This document shows, piece by piece, positions 39,858-55,692 of a stretch of 64,000 nucleotides of DNA (the first letter of the stretch is position 1; every line of letters begins with the position of its first letter). Position numbers and translations under genes: made by a program. The notes under the pieces are model-generated. The model did no database searches. It saw only the letters and a program-made list of their open reading frames with translations, and had not been told where the DNA came from. Source of the DNA: Phallus indusiatus (taxonomy: Eukaryota; Basidiomycota; Agaricomycetes; Phallales; Phallaceae); assembly GCA_027605045.1 (NCBI GenBank), contig JAQFWX010000117.1:42514-106513 (forward strand), written 5' to 3'.

Positions 39858-41068
39858 CTAAAATTCACGTTTTCGAAACACTCTCCAGATCCGCCACGGA
39901 AGCTTCCAGTCTCTGGTTCGCAGACTGGGGTGTGAAACGTCAAAATTGACAGCTTCTAGACGAGAGAGGTAAAGCGACACGGGGGTCTAGATAGATATAC
40001 GCTTTGTGGTTAGATTACCGGGGCTTTCAGAGTAAACCACAAAATCACACACACCCCGATCAGAAACACCGGTATGGCTTCCGAAGGTACCTTATGGTGC
40101 TTCAATAATTCTCGGGCCGTTAGCAGATGATTGTTTGCTGCCACGGCCAAGTCATAGACTGCATCTTCAAGCCCGTGTATATGACTTCCTTTGGGCACCT
40201 TGGCGAAGTTTCTAATCACATCTTCCTGGCGTACATGGTGTTTGGCCGCGATATCGAGGGGTATGACAAGGCGACCTTGGGAGGCATGAAACGAAAATGC
40301 GCGGAGAAGAACCGCGATATATTGGGCTATTCCGAGATGCGACAGTGCGTGAGAGAGATCTCCAGAATTGTCTGATAGATGCCGAATAGACAGGAGCAGG
40401 TACAATAACGTGGAATATGTCGATTCAGCGTGCGCTGTCAACGCTTCCAGTGTCCGGAAAGAAGGGTTTATCAGCTCTTCCTCCTTTAGAACGGACTTTG
40501 GTTAGTGTTCCGACTCGGCAAATGGAAGTAGTGGAGCAAAACCCTACACGAGCATCGACTACTCTTTTGAGGTGGTAACGCTGGAGCTGGTGCTCCTTGC
40601 AAGTGTGATATAGTGCTAAAGCGATTGGATGCTGCGGCGGTTTATCCTATAGTTTCGCGTCAATCTTAACCCAAATTAACTGAGGAGGTAAGATATCTAA
40701 CTTCGGCGAATTTAGATAAAGCATCCCTCCAGAATTGGAACCTTAATTTTCCGATTGCCAAGTTAGACACCGTATCAGGAACTGAAGAAAGCTCAATCTA
40801 GCGGAAAAATTTCTGTGATATCTGTTCGGAAATCAAACTGAAAACTTACAAAGAAAGCTTTTAGAGCGAAGAAGCCAGGTTGTTCAGCTTTTGGCCAAAA
40901 ATAGGAAACCAGGTGGGACTCGTAGTCTCGGGTCTTGACTAACGCTTGGCAATAGTCAAAAGGATTCTGAATGCCTCCTGAGGTAGTTGGACTTGCAAGT
41001 CTGGTAGAAGATGTGCATACTGATCTACAAGCAACCCGCAAGCCGTGACCCAGTGAGGGTAATAACAT
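39858..41068 (-). CDS. NDUFAF6: Mitochondrial complex I assembly factor NDUFAF6-like
   Basis: NDUFAF6 is a squalene/phytoene-synthase-fold protein, usually without synthase activity, needed for early complex I assembly. The N-terminus MLLPSLGHGLRVACRSVCTS has the basic, Ser/Thr-rich look of a mitochondrial targeting peptide. It is followed by DYCQALVKTRDYESHLVSYF and FFALKAFFV. The next long exon has LRHLSDNSGDLSHALSHLGIAQ and an RLVIPLDIAAKHHVRQEDVI block. The true end is reached by one more splice to VNFDVSHPSLRTRDWKLPWR and the stop at 39858. The start codon is only 78 bp from that of the phosphatase gene on the other strand. Confidence 0.88.
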
Positions 41069-41146
41069 ACAGGATCACCGCGGCTTCTGCCGAAAGGCAC
41101 TGCACCGTTAAACGATGAGTCACATTCATCTTTATTCCAGGATAAA
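41069..41146. promoter_or_regulatory. 78-bp divergent promoter region
   Basis: Only 78 bp separate the start codons of the NDUFAF6-like gene (minus) and the phosphatase gene (plus), so both 5' UTRs and core promoters must fit here or overlap. No TATA box is obvious. Confidence 0.6.
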
Positions 41147-42325
41147 ATGTTCACTATAAGTTTTATACGACATGGGGAATCTACAGATAACCTAGTACGT
41201 TTTCATACGAACTATCTATTCTTTAAAACAATCTCACCTTGGGGCTGATTTCAGAGAAATATTTGGGCAGGTTGGGAAGACGCGCCACTCTCAAATCATG
41301 GTATGGTTTTGAATTAAGAATTCATGCAGTCTCAATTAATTTCATCGCCGGCATTTTCTTTTCTAGGAATGAATGTAAAACTATGTCTATTTGGCTGTGG
41401 CCTGTTTTGTTGCTGACTGTTGCTCGTGCCTTGCAGCAAGCGAAAGCCTGCGCGGAATACTTCTCGTCTATCCGTCTGGCTACCATATACGCTTCCAATC
41501 TGAAACGAGCTCATACAACAGCACAAGCCATCTATGACGCCCAATCAGAACCTAAGCCGCCTTTCGTAGTCTCCGAAGATCTCCGCGAACAACATTTTGG
41601 GGTCGCAGAAGGCGAGAAGTGGGTGACACACAGCGATTCGGGCTTGGATTTGGAAAAAGATTTTTCCAATTCTCACGGGCCGTGATGCAAAATTTCCCGA
41701 AGGTGAATCTTTAAACGACTTGGCAGAGCGTGCCACCCGAGCGGTGAATGAGTTCATTCTACCTTGGGTTTGGGATGCCGAGAAAACATATGGCAAGGAA
41801 GAGGGTGAAGTTCATTTGGCGGTGGTGAGCCATGGTTTATGCATTAGCGAGGTATGTCATAGGCATTTAGGTAAATGGTGTTTCGTTTGGGCTGATAGAT
41901 ACATTTTCCAGTTGATAGCAGCGCTTGTTAGACTCGACGCCGATGGTTACGGTAAGGGCCAAACCTTCAGCGGGTTACTAAACACGGCATGGTCAAGAGT
42001 GACCATATGTGTTAAGGTACATTATTGTTACATTAAAAACACACACAAGAGTTTATATTGTCATATTTTCAATTAGGGAGAGCATGTAGGAGATGAAGCA
42101 CCCTCAATTACTAAAGATACACCATTAACGGTTCGGGTCACCCATAAAAACCAGCACGATCACTTGGATAATATCGTTAGTTTGTTTCACTTCTAATTAA
42201 TGGTTCCCCACATTTTTTAACGACATTCGAAACAGGCGCGTCAGAAGGGTGGCATCGGTTCCGCTGCGTATGACCCAAACCAGAAAGATATCAGGGAATA
42301 CTTCAGCGGGGTTGCTCGTGATTAG
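41147..42325 (+). CDS. Histidine phosphatase (phosphoglycerate mutase-like), apparent frameshift
   Basis: The family removes phosphate using a catalytic His in an RHGE motif. Exon 1 (41147-41194) encodes MFTISFIRHGESTDNL with that motif. The next exons give RNIWAGWEDAPLSNH, an 8-nt microexon (41367-41374) completing HGMN, and QAKACAEYFSSIRLATIYAS. ASNLKRAHTTA, DLREQHFGVAEGEKW, FPEGESLNDLAERATRAV and the second catalytic His in LAVVSHGLCISE follow. The end is at 42325. Between 41600 and 41690 the frame changes by +1 at or near an A5 run (41654-41658) with no fitting intron. Dropping one base restores the family pattern, so either the gene is broken or the base is a sequencing error. Substrate is unknown. 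Confidence 0.82.
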
Positions 42326-42513
42326 CCTCACAGGGAAGTCGCGGAATGTGTTTTAATAATAACCATAAGATGCCTTGAAATGCAATATCGGAGTAAAGTG
42401 TCTTCGTTGACGAATCAGCCGTTTTGTTTAGATGGTAATGAGCTAGCCTTCTGGTTAATAGTATACCTATTTATCAATATATTTGACATACTTTTAATTA
42501 TCTTATTGTCAAA

Positions 42514-43961
42514 TCATCGCCCAGGTTCCCAGGCACCATTGGCATTCCTAACTAGTATCCGGGCATTGTTGACAAAGATCCGGATGAGTTCATCAAACTC
42601 ATGATCAGGGGCTGAAGTACTATGACGCATTGACGCCGCATGTAAAAGAATAGGCATTGCCGTTGAATTGAATTCAAGCTCTAACTCATGTAATACGACA
42701 GGCTTGCGGGTACAAAGAATCGGTGCTTTAGTAGAGAGTAAACGTGAAAAAAAAGACACGTGCTCACCTGAGCGGCTGGACCCATAATTTGACGTACTTG
42801 GGTTAGATCGACATTGCAATACTGGTGTGTATAGGTCATCCGGTCTTTTTTTCTCGTAAAAAGGGGTGGCCCAGTCGGCTGTGGCGCTACAATGTTCTTT
42901 TAGGTAAACTCGCACGAAAGTAGAAAAAATAGGCATGTTACAAGGTATTTCCAGGTTGACACTGATTCTCCAGTCGGCGTTCTTTTTCGGACTATAAATA
43001 TTGAGATCTCCTAATCGGACTTTTTTGATAGATTCGATAAACTTTCCCGTAGTCTCATCGGTTGTGACACGCAGTTTGTCATGAGGATTATCCGGAGAAG
43101 TGTAGAAGGTATCGACGTGTTTTGTATGCGAATATTTGAGAGGCGTTCGTGGAGTCTCTGTGTTAGCTGGAGGAGTACCCAGATTATTGAGCAATGTATT
43201 GAAATGGTGGTGCTGGCTCTGTGGGAAGCAAATCTTAATACGATCAGCGCACCGACCAAGGGGAGACATACGGCAGACATATTCGACTCAAAGCGAACAG
43301 GCATTGCTTCGGATGCTATTACTTTATTAAGGGTCGTCAATAAAGAGAATATATGTGAACTTGAGAAGTAAAGCTTACTTGTTTCAGTGGTAACTGGCAA
43401 TCGGATTCTTTGGCCTGTTGAGTCCTTTAACACGCCAATTTTAGCTTCTATTTCGATGTTTTGTCTCCTGTTCGCAATTAAACGATGAATGAAATCGGCA
43501 ACTTCTCTGATCAATTCGTCAACAGGCTCAACGTTTATGATGGAGTGTTCGAGAGCTGGTTTTGCGCCTTGAGGAACCAATGCACGCGGATGCGATGCGG
43601 GAAGAGTATTTTGTGGCTTCTCGAATGGTGGCTTTTGAGTAGAGTGTCCATTTGGTGCGGACGGCGAATAACGTTGTCGTTTTGGAGGTTTTTCTTCTTC
43701 TTGATTGTCGTTGTCTGCATTGTCATCGTCACTGAATTTTCGTCTACTAGGCAGAAAATCATCTTCCTCCTCTTCTTCATCGCTTTCTTCGTATTCCAGA
43801 TTATCCTGTTCAACATATTCCGCGTCATTCGGCGGACCCATGTTCGATGATGCAGATGAACTGGAGCAGGAGCGCGTTTTGGAAAGGTGACGGTCACGCT
43901 GGCCTATCCTTGTGGCACGGACACTGGACAGTGAATGTAACTCGCGACGACCATTGGACAT
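42514..43961 (-). CDS. CET1: mRNA-capping RNA 5'-triphosphatase (Cet1 type)
   Basis: Cet1 removes the gamma phosphate from nascent pre-mRNA 5' ends, the first capping step, using a metal-dependent tunnel fold. The start at 43961 opens MSNGRRELHSLSSVRATRIG. A long acidic and Ser-rich disordered N-terminus follows. The catalytic core shows the first metal-binding motif NIEIEAKIGVLKD, RFESNMS, then WRISVNLEIPCNMP and, in the last exon, the second glutamate motif VLHELELEFNSTAMPIL. Two or three short introns interrupt it. It converges with the phosphatase gene (189 bp between stops) and diverges from TBCD with 66 bp between start codons. Confidence 0.93.
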
Positions 43962-44027
43962 TTAAAAGGTGGGCGGAGTGTCCCAACAAAGAGATATAAC
44001 TGATTTGTGCCTTTGCAGGAATATCTC
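43962..44027. promoter_or_regulatory. 66-bp divergent promoter region
   Basis: Only 66 bp separate the start codons of CET1 (minus) and TBCD (plus). The TBCD ATG at 44028 is preceded in frame by a non-ATG stretch, so this spacing holds unless TBCD uses a non-ATG start. Both transcription units probably start within or across this interval. Confidence 0.6.
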
Positions 44028-47000
44028 ATGGAGGACAATGACAGATTCTTCGCGTCGTTTGACAAGGCGCCTCAGTTTTTTGAGAAATTGGATTTATATT
44101 TGAAAGCAGATATCGGCGTTGAACCAACCGCGCAAGAGAAAGAGGAAGAAAATGCCCTTTCGGGTCAGCTTTATTTAATTGTAGGTTAGATTTGACAAAC
44201 ATCGAAACGGTTACCATTATCATATTGTCTTTCCCCAGTTAATGGAGTACCGAGAGCAGCCATATCTCCTTGATCCATACCTGGAACGTATAGTTGTCCC
44301 GATTATGAATATCTTTAAGAACCACATCCTGAATTTCTTATCCCAACAAGCCTCTGGCAGAAAACCAACATACTCGTCATCTAGATTATTTGGATTAGGC
44401 CACTTTTTATATAATCTCACTAAATTCCGGGGTCGTAAAACCATAGGCGTGTCATCTTTTCAATGGTTACTCTTCATTACATTAATAGCGTGAAATCAGT
44501 CAACTTTTTTCCTCATGAAGTCGCCGACCTCACCATTCTGCTGGACTATATCGAATTATCTGACGGCCCAGCTAGGAATATGTACAACTGGAGGATTCGT
44601 TATATCATATTACTCTGGCTATCCCTTGTTTGCATGATACCATTCGACTTGGTCAAGTTTGATACAGGAGCAATTACAACGGGCAAACGAATAGAAAACC
44701 TCGCTCTAGAATACCTCCCAACTGCCGGTCTTGAGCGTGAAGCAGCTACCGTGTTACTATCCAAATTATTTGCAAGGTTACATTGAGTGCCTGTTGTTGC
44801 TTAACGCCTGAAACTAACCTAATCATCAATAGAGCGGACACTTCTTCCCTTTTGCCAGGTTTCTTTGACGAGACCGCAACCTGGCTGAGCCGTGATCCTG
44901 ATCAATTTAAGGTATTGAATTTGAATTGGAGCCTCTGACTGAAGTTAATTGATGGACATACATATTCAAGGCAACAGGTTTGCTCCATATTTTATGCGAG
45001 ATGACAAAATCTGGGATACCCTCCTCAATAACCCCATATTTATCCAACATTCACGAAGTTTTACTAAGAATAGAATCCACTGAAAAACTCGCGAATAACA
45101 CGGTGATTCGTAAATATCGCATCAAGCTTGCGGGTCGACTCTCTATAGGTGTATTGCCTACTCGAGCGAGGACAACTGCTAGAGGTATGCTGCTGGTCAA
45201 GCTATTTTACTCGGTCTAATTTTCCTCTTCACACAGGTCGAAAATTAATTCAGACGTCAACACTGTCAGAAGCATCGGATGACATACCCGAAGACTTGAT
45301 TATACCCGATGAAGTAGAGTCAACAATTTCGGTCCTCCTTGAATATTTGCAGGATAAAGTATTGCCCGTCTTTAAATATAAACTAAAAACTTGACGTTCT
45401 GACTTCACGTCCTCATTAAGAGCACCGATGTTCGCTACATCGCTTCGAAATATCTTGCGAGAATTGCAGAACGGCTGCCTTCTTCTTTGTCTGAGCAAAT
45501 ATTAGACAGTGTTTCGGAGTTGTTTTCTATATACCTTACAGGGACCGACATGGACGATTTGCCTGCCATCGCTGAGCCAACTTGGCACGGTGCATGCTTG
45601 GCTTGTGCTGAATTCGCCAGAAGAGGCCTGGTTGAACCGAATCAACTGGGAGACTTAATTGATAGGCTTAATCAGGTACTTCTCATCTACTTGTTCAGAT
45701 ATCGTTGAGGAGAAATTATTGTCATTGTCCTTAGGCCTTGATCTTTGATGTCCGGAAAGGAGCACATTCGGTGGGATCCAATGTTCGAGATTCGGCTGCC
45801 TATGCTATGTGGGCGTTAGCTCGATCTCAAAGTGGAGAAGCTCTGAAACCCTATTCTCTCTCACTGGCACGAAGATTAGTTGGCGTATCTTTGTACGACA
45901 GAGAAGTTCATGTACGCAGAGCGGCAAGCGCAGCTTTTCAAGAGAACGTAGGCCGATTGGTGAGTGTCTTTCTTTTGGGACAAACCATACGCATTTTATT
46001 GACCTTTTCCAGAGTCACTTCCCTCATGGAATCGATATTATACGCAAGGCAGACTTCTTTGCCGTTGGAAATCGGAGAAATTCATTCCTTTTGGTCGCTC
46101 CGCAGATAGCAGAGTAAGTACATGTGGAAATCGACCATAGACCGAGTCTTACAAGATATAAATCAGACATCTCGAATATCGAACTTCACTTTTAGATCAT
46201 CTTGTTGCCATAACTCTCGTTCACTGGGATCCAGCTATGCGTCAGCTAGGGGCCCAATCGTTGAGAGTTGTGTGCGAGAAGGATTTAAGAAATTTGGGTT
46301 CAGCCATGAAAAAGAAGCTGGTAAGCAGGCAGTGAATTCTATTCCGACGTCAACTCACGTCTGGTTCAGCTCCAGCTACTGAAGTCTATCGATCCCAATC
46401 GAATTCACGGTGCTCTACTAGGTTTCGCAGAACTGGCCGCCGCATACAAGGCTCGAAACGACGAAGCCGAAATGTCCGATGTGATTTTCCTTAATATTAT
46501 TCAGTTGTTGCTCGTTCCGCCTAACTATTAACTCAGATATTCCGCAATTTGGATCAAATTACGCTAGATCTACTCAGCAAACAACACAACTCTCAGCTCA
46601 TTTCAGCCTCTTGTTTACTTATATCCAACGCACTTACAAAACAATATTTGATCTCGAAAGACGGGCAGCCCCGATGGAAGGCTATTATTGATCTAGGTTT
46701 GAGACACCGTCTGTCAGAAGTTCAGGAACACGCCGCTGCCGCATTGAAGACTGCCAGCTCCTTAACGGATATGAAAAATGATATAGAAAGATAAGCTAAA
46801 CCTTTACTTCTAACTGAGATTGATGCTCATTCCTTGAGCACATACATCAAAGAATTTCCAAAGGGAAGCCCTCAATTTCAGCAAAGTATCGCATACGCAC
46901 TTGGAGAATTATCGTACGATAAGTTCGACAATGCGATTAATTCATCAATTACTTGCTTGATGGATGCCGTCGATGCCTCGGTGTGTTTCTTATTACAGTA

Positions 47001-48570
47001 TTACTATTCAGAAAAGCTAATTCATTGCAGTCGACTTCCTATTCAACAAACATCGAGACCCGCCGGAATTGCTATATTTCAATTCCCAAAGTTCTTCTTG
47101 TGTTGGATGCGAAGATTCCTAAAGGTCAGCGATCACTCCTGAAAAGCACGCATATACTGATAACATTTGACATCCAGTTTTTGAACCCTCGACTCTCAAA
47201 CGCATTTATGCACTCTATCTCAAAGGATTCGAAGACTATAGCATAGACGAACGGGGCGACGTTGGCTCCTGGATCCGTATTGCCTGCATACGCGCAGTAT
47301 CTCAGAGTATTCAAATTCTGGTCAAAATTTCTTCGATACTAAAATCATACGGTCCTCTGGAATCCTGGCTTCCTCGGGAAACGTATCAACAGTTAGTTGG
47401 TGGGATTTTACAACAGGGTGTTGAGCGACTGGATAATGTTCGACGGGATGCTGGAGTATCATTTATGGAGTTACTAGCGCCCCCTCAATCCTCAGACGGT
47501 CTGTGGGCTTTAGATGGATACCCTTTGTTCAAGGAGCTGTTTTACTCTCAGGACGACGCTAGTGCTACAACCCCTTCGATACCCGAGTCCTCTAATTGGG
47601 GTAACGGAAAAGACCATTTCCCTAAGGCGATTCAAATACTCAAAATACCCACATATCGTCCCTACATCCTACGTGGTGCAATCTTCAGTATTGGAAGCAA
47701 AACAGATGGAACTGTAAGAAATCTGTATACTAATTACAGCGATTTATTATATGTTTCATTTTCTAGCAACGTCCCATGGCTGTATGCCTGACCGACTTCG
47801 CTGCGAGCTTGCCAGTGACGGCCAAACAAGGCGATGAGTTGACTTTAGCGCAACTCACCACTGAAATATTGAATATCGCTCAGTCGGGATCATCGACAAA
47901 TCAAATCGTGATTCCCGTTTTACAAACTTTAAACGCCTTGTTGGAAAATGGTGTACTTGCCAAGTTGGGAGAAGAGAAAGTTGGTTTAGATATGTAAGTT
48001 TATCTTCTACGGATGAAGGTCCTGTTAAATGCTCGTTCCGCGTTAGTTTGGAAAAGATTTTGGGATTTTCGACGAGGAACGTGAGTCGCTTGAAGAATAT
48101 TCAAAGGATATCCCTTTCTGGTAAAATGTCATTATCAAAAGGCATCGAGTTAATGTCGTCATTCGCTGATGTTCGGTTTCTATAGTGTTTGCTGGCTATT
48201 AACAATACCGGTCATCTTTAATCAAACAATCGAATCCCTTGCACAATTTCTCCTACATCCGTTCCCGAAGGTATAATCTTAGGATATTACGATAACGTAT
48301 GTTCTAAAGGACTTTATCTCTCAGGTTCGTGCCGAAATTGCGGAACATCTCTATATGGTTTTGCAGGCCGCTGATTTCGCTTGCGACACTGCCGGGATCG
48401 AAGAGATCTTGCTAGAAACAGACTGGTTAGTGTGGTGCCTAACTTGTGTTTTTTTTAAAGAATACTGATGATTTCTGATTAGGATGACTGACGTTCATGA
48501 GTTGCAGTCCGACACCGAAAGACTGATAACAATCTTTAAATCAAATTCGGCTTCAGCGGAAGGACTCTAA
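44028..48570 (+). CDS. TBCD: Tubulin-folding cofactor D
   Basis: TBCD binds beta-tubulin and, with cofactors C and E, drives assembly of alpha/beta tubulin dimers. The ATG at 44028 opens MEDNDRFFASFDKAPQFFEK. The protein is a long helical-repeat solenoid of well over 1000 residues. Diagnostic stretches are LMEYREQPYLLDPYLERIVV, YNWRIRYIILLWLSLVCMIP followed by FDL, AIAEPTWHGACLACAEFARR and VRDSAAYAMWALARS. FPHGIDIIRKADFFAVGNRR, a TBCD hallmark, comes later. The C-terminal exons include HRLSEVQEHAAAAL and end with RLITIFKSNSASAEGL at 48570. About 18 short introns; no frame break was noticed in the exons checked. It is divergent from CET1. Confidence 0.92.
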
Positions 48571-49829
48571 TATGTATAGTACTCCGGAAAATTTATGGAC
48601 ATTTGAAGCACGATCAGAAACAAAAGACACGCACGTCTCAGGAAAGTTTGTTTTTGAAGGAGGGTACACAATGAGCCTATTGCCAGCAACTTGGAACGCA
48701 TGCATACATACGTAACGACCGCCGGAAATATTGTCAGAGTAGGCTGTTCATGGATCTTTCTTCACCTTTCGGGGCTATTTAAGTTTACAATCCTATAACT
48801 CCCATCACTGATGCACGATAAGCTTGAAATCTGCGAATCTTGTTGGCCATAGCTTGAGTTACTTCTCTTCTCATGGTTAGTAAGTTACGTTCTTATTTTA
48901 TCTTTAGCAATAAGAATTTGGCCGAAGCTAATTACCTGAGCTGGAGCATGTTAAAGATTTCAGCGGGAACACTTTGGGTGCTGGTATTTCCTTACAACGA
49001 GACTGCCACCATAACGATGTGAAATTGGTTAAACGATTACTCCCGGTTGTATTTATTTTCGTATGGTCAGGGCAGTATTGTGCAGATGCATCCTTAGATT
49101 TCGGATCGCAGAATGGGCGATGACCATACCTGATACCAGTTATCGGGAAACGTATGTATAAGTGCGTGATAACTGTTGAGTCCACTCCTCTATTCAATTA
49201 AGAGTTGTCATTACAACCCACTTGTTCACTTGGAGGCTGGGAAACTGTTTTGATAACATCAGATTAAAGGCTTGCATTCAACCCCATTTAGAAGCTGCAG
49301 CAACACGCATTCCAAATTATTTCAGGTTGCCCTAACATCAACGGCCATGTCTCATACTAAATTTGCTCAAATTTCCCGAGAGAAACTCGGATTCCAATTC
49401 TCTCAACTGAATTCACACAGTTACTAGGGCATTTGATCATCTACTTGTTATGTCCTAGTTGATTGACGCGCTGATCCTGGCAAAAGTGAACTTTTCCAAT
49501 TCAAACCTGACGGGTGTGGTCTACGTTATTACGTGCATAGGTCTACAAGATCTAACCAAGCCTTGCAAGTTCACAGAGACAAGACATCATTATCAATTTG
49601 TAATTTCGACCTTGATGTTGGATAGATCCGGGCCCGGACGCTGCTTAGTAAATTCGTCGTGCGATGGCGTTATCGACCCCGCTATGATCTCAGCCTGAGA
49701 TCTATGACCAATCCTGTTCGACATCGCAGGAAGAAATGTATATAAGACTGACATCTGGAATTTGAAACCACTTCAGCCTAGCTCTTTCAAATTTCAACCC
49801 TCAGTATCTCAATTCAATAGTCCAACATA
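48571..49829. other. Intergenic stretch, about 1.26 kb
   Basis: No gene is supported. Short ORFs on both strands (for example 48928-49197 and 49459-49698) lack motifs. The right end carries CCAAT and TATA elements of the DUF427 gene. Confidence 0.5.
49708..49746 (+). promoter_or_regulatory. CCAAT and TATA elements of the DUF427 gene
   Basis: CCAAT at 49708-49712 and TATATAAG at 49739-49746 lie about 120 and 90 bp before the ATG at 49830, a classical arrangement. This suggests a strong, regulated promoter. Confidence 0.5.
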
Positions 49830-50428
49830 ATGGTTAAAGCTACTTTAGACGGCACCGTTCTCGCTGAGTAATGCCATAATCTTTGTCTGAACGGCATACA
49901 TTCTGCTTTTATTCCTGACGCGGCATCTCAGATCCAACAACACTGTTGTCGTTGAAGGCAACCACTACTTCCCTCCTGACTCTATCTCTGGACTGTTAAC
50001 CAAGGACTCTTCCACTTCGTACGCCAAATAACAAGTCTGCCACAAGCTTAGAGGAAGACTGACATGTTCCTTGCATCTAGAACCACCTGTCCCTGGAAAG
50101 GGTATGCATAACTTTGACTGAGACAATCACGCCGGTTAATAATAACCCCCTTTTGACTGACAGTGTCGCAAAGTACTACAACGTTAAAGTCGGATCCAAA
50201 TCTGTTCATGACGTTGCGTGGTAAGCGTTTGCTCCTCGGAACCTTGGTCATTCCAGTCTCGTTCAACGTTTGAATCAGGTACTACCCGAACCCCAAAGAC
50301 GCAGCTTCCAACATCAAAGATCACGTAGCCTTCTAGTACGTTCAACCCTTTATCTCACCTTTATCTTGAATTGACTAACGGTATTATATTTCTTTTACAG
50401 CAAGACTAAAGTAAAAATCCAGGAATAA
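49830..50428 (+). CDS. DUF427-domain small protein
   Basis: DUF427 proteins are small beta-rich proteins found in bacteria and fungi; their function is not established. The ATG at 49830 opens MVKATLDGTVLAE, spliced to SNNTVVVEGNHYFPPDSI. A short exon (about 50083-50100) gives TTCPWKG, then VAKYYNVKVGSKSVHDVAWY and YPNPKDAASNIKDHVAF, and the last exon ends YKTKVKIQE. The TCPWKG and WYYPNPK motifs are the family hallmarks. Five introns in about 600 bp is dense. It covers the usual full length of about 90-100 residues. Confidence 0.87.
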
Positions 50429-50579
50429 ATTATCAAATACAAGTAAGCCTCATGCTCAAATGATGGCTCTTCAAAGTTCGTGCGATCAAACTGTAACAGT
50501 AATACAAAAGACATAAAAGAGACCAATGCGCCATGTTTTTTAATTTATTAATATACAAACACCTTGTCTTCGGGTTCTT
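50429..50579. other. Short convergent gap
   Basis: It separates the convergent ends of the DUF427 gene and the helicase gene. No feature seen. Confidence 0.5.
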
Positions 50580-54462
<3,883 letters not shown>

Positions 54463-55692
54463 ATTGGGGTGACTAATTAGATATATATACTGGTGAGTAG
54501 AAGGTAGAGTGATACAAGAAATAGAGCCAAGAGGGTCGAAACTGGCGAAGTCCTCTGAAGTATTCGCCACCGGCCAGAGGAGTCGGGGTTTAAAAGCTAA
54601 AGAGTCTCAACGAATAGGTGCTACAATCTACCGACCACAATACACACCAGTCTCACGACCACAACGCGTTCAGACGTTTGGATTAATGGAATTCACAGAA
54701 ATGCGTATCGAATCAAAGCATCCTCCTGTCATTTTCATACGGACTCCAGACGGATATGACACGAATGGACATACTAGCCACCGCAGTTTAACTACTAGAA
54801 ACCCTTGAAACGATGAAGCTAAAGCTTTTGGACGACTTTCTGGCGGGGAATACGCATGGATTTCCTTGTTTCAGGTTCAGTTTTTACGAATTTCTGCAGG
54901 TCGTTCAAGTCTACCCAGGCTCCCTACTATTACTTCCGACACATGCAAGGAAATGACCACTCCATTTCGTCGCGTACTAAAAAAAGACGAGCATAAACCT
55001 TCGTTGTCTTTTCATATATACGCCATGCTAGGTCATGCTGTCCTCTTTCCTTCATCCCTTCCTTTCTTAGTCCCAATCATCACCAGGCCTGGGCTACCCT
55101 CCTCTCTCTCACCTCAATGTTTTCAACCTCAATATACGAGTTCAGATGCAACTCGGGCTCGGACATGGATAACAGAAAGCTCGCAGACTTAATCAGGAAA
55201 TAGAGTTGTTCAGGTCTACCGCATCTACTGCACGTTCCGCAGTGCGGAAATGACAAATGAAATACCGAGTCCGGAGAGTACCTCAATATCACGAATTCTC
55301 TATAGCTTGCCAAGCTTGTTGCAAGTGTCCTACTGGAGGAAGACATTTGATTGGTAGCTTCTTATAGATTTTTTTTATCATTGCCTCCGGTTTACATACC
55401 TAAAGTCCAATACCTGCGAACATGTTGCTACTATGACAATACGATACCCATTTTACTATTTTTATTATTCCCTGGCTAGATGTACACTGGAAAATGCAAA
55501 TGGAGTATGAATAACTTTCCCCCCAAGCAGCAGCGAACAACGTCGGACCAATTATTAATTGTGACCCATAGCACTAGTACTACTATAGTACATACATAGC
55601 CACCGCCGACCAGTTACCCGAGGCCTAAAACTGGTTCAACATCCGAATTTTATTATCATCATGCTGAGTACAATTGGACGCCTAGAACTTGA
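54463..55692. other. Intergenic stretch, about 1.2 kb
   Basis: It lies between the divergent starts of the helicase and ribose-5-phosphate isomerase genes. ORFs of 88-108 codons occur (54509-54808, 54866-55192, 55080-55346 on the other strand) but overlap each other and show no family motif. A small unrecognised gene cannot be excluded. Confidence 0.4.

Noticed and set aside
43485..43850. Plus-strand ORF of 121 codons with hydrophobic runs
   Set aside because: It is antisense to the acidic region of CET1, whose triphosphatase motifs are clear.
54509..55346. Three ORFs of 88-108 codons upstream of ribose-5-phosphate isomerase
   Set aside because: No family motif and no convincing splice chain; left as intergenic.
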